A DNA stretch of 8,078 bases from Desulfovibrionaceae bacterium UBA6814 (GTDB lineage Bacteria; Desulfobacterota; Desulfovibrionia; Desulfovibrionales; Desulfovibrionaceae). Under the pieces are notes generated by a model. That model was given only the letters and a program-made list of their open reading frames with translations, ran no database searches and had not been told where the DNA came from. Location of the stretch: NCBI GenBank assembly GCA_002452635.1, contig DKEU01000135.1, positions 2,469 to 10,546 of the forward strand, given 5' to 3'. Made by a program: the position numbers and the translations under genes. Shown here in pieces: positions 5,829-8,078 of the stretch (position 1 is its first letter; every line of letters starts with the position of its first letter).

Positions 5829-6977
5829 TCAGGCCGGGGCCGAGATGACGGTGCCCTGGTAGTAGAGCAGCGCGCCGTCCTCGTCGAACACCGCGCGGGC
5901 GTTCTCCAGAACCTCGATGACCCGGCCGTCCTTGCGCCGCATGCGGGCCCGGAAATGGAGCACGCTGCCCCGGGCGCGCACTTGCCGCACGAATTCCTCG
6001 CGGTCCTCGGGGTCGGCGTAGATTTCGCGGCTGATGCTGCGCACGTTGTCCGCCAGATCGCCCGGGGAGTCGAACCCGAGCAGGTCGGCCAGGGCCGGGT
6101 TGACCAGCACGAAGCGTCCCACCGGGGTGGTCAGGTAGATGCCCTCCACCGCGCTCAGGAATATGTCCCGGTAGTTGGATTCGGCCCGGCGCAGGGTCTC
6201 CAGGGCCTTCTGGCGGCTGGTCAGGTCGGTGTACATGGCGGAATAGGCCGCATGGCCGTCGGGCGTGACCACCGGGCAGCCCAGCACCGACACCCGCACC
6301 TCGGACCCGTCCTTGCGGCGGCGGGTGGCCTCGGGCAGGGCCACGCAGGCCTTGCCCATGCGGGCGAAAAGGTCGTCGTGCTCCTCCCGCATGGGGCCGG
6401 GCACGATGGTCTCGGCCAGGGTGCGGCCGGCCAGCTCCCCGGCCGTGTAGCCGAAGAGCGCGCAGAAGCCGGCGTTGATCTCGATGATGCGGCGTTGCGC
6501 GTCCAGGAACACGATGCCCTCGGGCGAATGCTCGAACAGGTGCCGGAAATAGGCGCGGAACATGGCCTCGCTGCGCTCGAGCTGGGCATGGTCGCGCAGC
6601 CGGGCCGCGTCGCGCAGGGCCCGGGCCGCGGCCGCGGGCAGCCGGCCGGGCTCGTCCCGGGTCAGGTAGTCGGCGGCCCCGGCCTGCACCGCGGCCAGGC
6701 CGCGGGCGTGGTCGCCGGCCGGGACCACGGCGATGAAGGGCAGGGCCGGCCCTGCCCCCTCCAGGAGCGGCGAGACCGGAGCCGGGTCCCCGCCCGGGCC
6801 GGGCAGGGTTGCCACGCCCAGGGCCAGGTCGAAGGCGGGACCGGACAGGAGCGCGGCCAGCTCCTCCCTGTCGTGCGCCAGGCGCACCGCCACGGATCGG
6901 CCGTTGCCCAGGCTGCGGGCCATGGCCTCCAGGTCGGGTGCGCCGTCGCTCACGACGATGATGCGTAACTCGTTCAT
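5829..6977 (-). CDS. Degenerate receiver plus two PAS domains, no output domain
   Basis: A 382-residue cytoplasmic sensory protein. Residues 4-125 have the fold pattern of a response-regulator receiver (LRIIVVSDG, then LLSGPAFDLALGVATLPG, PFIAVVPAGD, AVQAGAADYLTRDEP). The phosphoacceptor Asp is replaced by Gly54, the acidic pair is reduced to Asp11, the Thr/Ser position is not conserved, and the usual Lys is Arg107, so normal phosphorylation is unlikely. PAS domain 1 spans about 140-253 (FEHSPEGIVFLD, EINAGFCALFGYT, RRKDGSEVRVSV) and PAS domain 2 about 267-378 (VLVNPALADLLGF, MRRKDGRVIEVLENARAVFD). The protein ends there, with no kinase, GGDEF, EAL or DNA-binding part. The start is uncertain: ATG 6977 fits the domain edge but has no SD; ATG 7043 adds 22 residues, has a GGGGTGG seven bases upstream, and uses several rare codons. 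It converges on the cytochrome gene and is divergent from the aminotransferase. Confidence 0.85.
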   Translation of the reverse strand: MNELRIIVVSDGAPDLEAMARSLGNGRSVAVRLAHDREELAALLSGPAFDLALGVATLPGPGGDPAPVSPLLEGAGPALPFIAVVPAGDHARGLAAVQAGAADYLTRDEPGRLPAAAARALRDAARLRDHAQLERSEAMFRAYFRHLFEHSPEGIVFLDAQRRIIEINAGFCALFGYTAGELAGRTLAETIVPGPMREEHDDLFARMGKACVALPEATRRRKDGSEVRVSVLGCPVVTPDGHAAYSAMYTDLTSRQKALETLRRAESNYRDIFLSAVEGIYLTTPVGRFVLVNPALADLLGFDSPGDLADNVRSISREIYADPEDREEFVRQVRARGSVLHFRARMRRKDGRVIEVLENARAVFDEDGALLYYQGTVISAPA

Positions 6978-7088
6978 TCTGTTGGAATGTCGCCCGGTGA
7001 CCCAGGGCGGGGCCGGATTCAGGGCGACTAGCACGGTTTTCATGGAATTGCCACCCCTGCGCCGCAACTCCCTGCCCCCCTTCCGGGA

Positions 7089-7117
7089 TTGCGCATCCGC
7101 GGGGACAGGGCTATGAA
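7089..7117 (+). promoter_or_regulatory. Weak candidate promoter for the aminotransferase
   Basis: TTGCGC (7089-7094), a 17-base spacer and TATGAA (7112-7117) give a plausible but weak sigma-70 arrangement about 90 bp before the ATG at 7207. Confidence 0.25.
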
Positions 7118-7160
7118 AAGACGCCGGGCCGCGGCTCGGGCGATTTCGTAGGACATCAGC

Positions 7161-7185
7161 GCCGGCCGGCTCCTGCCGGACCGGC
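7161..7185 (+). repeat. GC-only hairpin in the aminotransferase leader
   Basis: The arms 7161-7169 and 7176-7185 form nine G-C pairs interrupted only by a bulged A (7180), with a CTCCTG loop. There is no T-run, so this is not an intrinsic terminator. It ends 21 bases before the start codon, so it could affect mRNA stability or ribosome loading. In such GC-rich DNA it may also be chance. Confidence 0.45.
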
Positions 7186-7206
7186 CCACAACCATAGGGC
7201 GTGCCA

Positions 7207-8078
7207 ATGAGCGACAGTGCATGCGGTCGGCTATCGGAGCGGGTGAGCTGCATCACCCCCTTCCTGGTCATGGACGTGCTGGAAAAGGCCCAGCGCATGG
7301 AGCGCGAGGGCCTGCGGGTCATCCACCTGGAGGTGGGCGAGCCGGATTTCGACACCCCCCAGGCGGTGAACGACGCGGCCAAGGCCGCCATGGATGCGGG
7401 CAAGACCCACTACACCCACAGCCTGGGCCTGGCCGAGCTGCGCGAGGCCGTGGCCGCGCATTACGAAGAGCGCTACGGCGCGGACGTGGACCCCGGCCAG
7501 GTGGTGGTGACCAACGGCACCTCGCCGGCCCTGTTCATGGCCTGCGCCGCGCTGCTCGAGCCCGGGGACAAGGTGCTCCTGCCCGACCCCTGCTACGCCT
7601 GCTACCCCAACTTCGTGCGCTTCGCCGGGGCCCAGGTCATGTACTGCCGCGCGGCCGAGGCCAACGGGTTCCAGCTCACCCCGGACGACGTGCGCCGGGC
7701 TGCGAAGGACGGGGCCAAGGCCGTGTTCCTCAACTCCCCGGCCAATCCGGCCGGCACCCTGGTGCCCGAGGAGACCTTCGCGGCCGCGGCCGCGGCCGGG
7801 CTGTGGGTGGTGTCCGACGAGATCTACCACGGCCTGGTGTACGCCGGCCGGGAGCGCAGCGTGCTGGAGTTCACCGACCGGGCCGTGGCCCTGAACGGCT
7901 TCTCCAAGCTCTACGCCATGACCGGCTGGCGGCTGGGCTACGCCATCGTGCCCCCGGAGTTCGTGCGCGGGCTGCAGTGCCTGTGCCAGAACTTCTTCAT
8001 CTCCCCCAACTCCGTGGCCCAGTGGGCGGGCCTGGCCGCGCTCACCCGGACCGCGGCGGACCAGGAGCGCATGCGCCG
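7207..8078 (+). CDS. PLP-dependent class I/II aminotransferase, 3' end outside window
   Basis: The first 290 codons of a fold-type I aminotransferase (AAT_I family, probably about 390 residues in full), which moves an amino group between an amino acid and a 2-oxo acid in the cytosol. Visible landmarks are LSERVSCITPF (9-19), GEPDFDTP (44-51), the HYTHSLGLAELREAV substrate-side segment, PDPCYACYPNF, NSPANPAG with Asn180, SDEIYHGL with Asp204 (pyridine N) and Tyr207, and GFSKLYAMTGWRLGY with Lys234 forming the PLP Schiff base and Arg242 contacting the phosphate. The C-terminal carboxylate-binding Arg lies beyond the window, so substrate (aspartate, alanine, aromatic or other) cannot be decided. 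The ATG at 7207 is chosen because the family's first conserved block begins at residue 9; its SD is poor (GGG about seven bases upstream). It is divergent from the PAS gene. Confidence 0.93.
   Translation, partial: MSDSACGRLSERVSCITPFLVMDVLEKAQRMEREGLRVIHLEVGEPDFDTPQAVNDAAKAAMDAGKTHYTHSLGLAELREAVAAHYEERYGADVDPGQVVVTNGTSPALFMACAALLEPGDKVLLPDPCYACYPNFVRFAGAQVMYCRAAEANGFQLTPDDVRRAAKDGAKAVFLNSPANPAGTLVPEETFAAAAAAGLWVVSDEIYHGLVYAGRERSVLEFTDRAVALNGFSKLYAMTGWRLGYAIVPPEFVRGLQCLCQNFFISPNSVAQWAGLAALTRTAADQERMR

Larger units (their letters stand above)
6978..7206. other. Divergent intergenic region between PAS gene and aminotransferase
   Basis: A 229-bp spacer. It contains the possible alternative start and SD of the PAS gene (7043 and 7051-7057), a weak plus-strand promoter candidate (7089-7117) and a bulged hairpin just before the aminotransferase start (7161-7185). 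No minus-strand promoter convinced me. Confidence 0.5.

Noticed and set aside
6978..7403. Long upstream extension of the PAS open frame
   Set aside because: Beyond 7043 it runs into the antisense of the aminotransferase start and its residues show no domain pattern. Only the ATGs at 7043 and 6977 are credible.

Overview
The window is a GC-rich stretch (C/G strongly favoured at third codon positions) from a Gram-negative bacterium. A probable M48 peptidase of the outer-membrane-associated type, an exported class II cytochrome c and a PAS-only sensor protein together suggest a deltaproteobacterium, probably Desulfovibrio-like. This placement is inferred from gene style; there is no rRNA or other marker gene. 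I see no phage, transposase, CRISPR, tRNA or rRNA gene.

Layout from left to right. (1) Positions 1-35 hold what may be the edge of a dispersed repeat, directly beyond the stop codon of a small unrecognised minus-strand gene (36-413). (2) A 167-bp divergent promoter region separates that gene from a plus-strand M48 metallopeptidase (581-1375). (3) The peptidase gene converges, with a 3-bp gap, on a GNAT N-acetyltransferase gene (1379-1960). The acetyltransferase is the second gene of a tight minus-strand pair whose first gene encodes a 997-residue, mostly helical protein that I do not recognise (1964-4957). (4) A 334-bp divergent intergenic region (4958-5291) carries a good candidate promoter for the large gene, a terminator-like hairpin between that promoter and its start codon (a candidate attenuator), and a weaker promoter plus a strong ribosome binding site for an exported monoheme class II cytochrome c (5292-5768). 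The cytochrome gene ends at a strong intrinsic terminator. (5) A minus-strand gene (5829-6977) encodes a degenerate receiver domain followed by two PAS domains and no output domain. (6) Divergent from it is a class I/II PLP-dependent aminotransferase (7207 onward), cut by the right edge.

The genes do not form one pathway. The only convincing co-transcribed pair is the large unknown protein plus the acetyltransferase. The other genes look like separate transcription units in a divergent/convergent arrangement. The most interesting points are the large unknown protein with its hairpin-bearing leader, the sensor whose receiver has lost its phosphorylation site and which has no output domain, and the cytochrome's methionine at the probable distal heme position.
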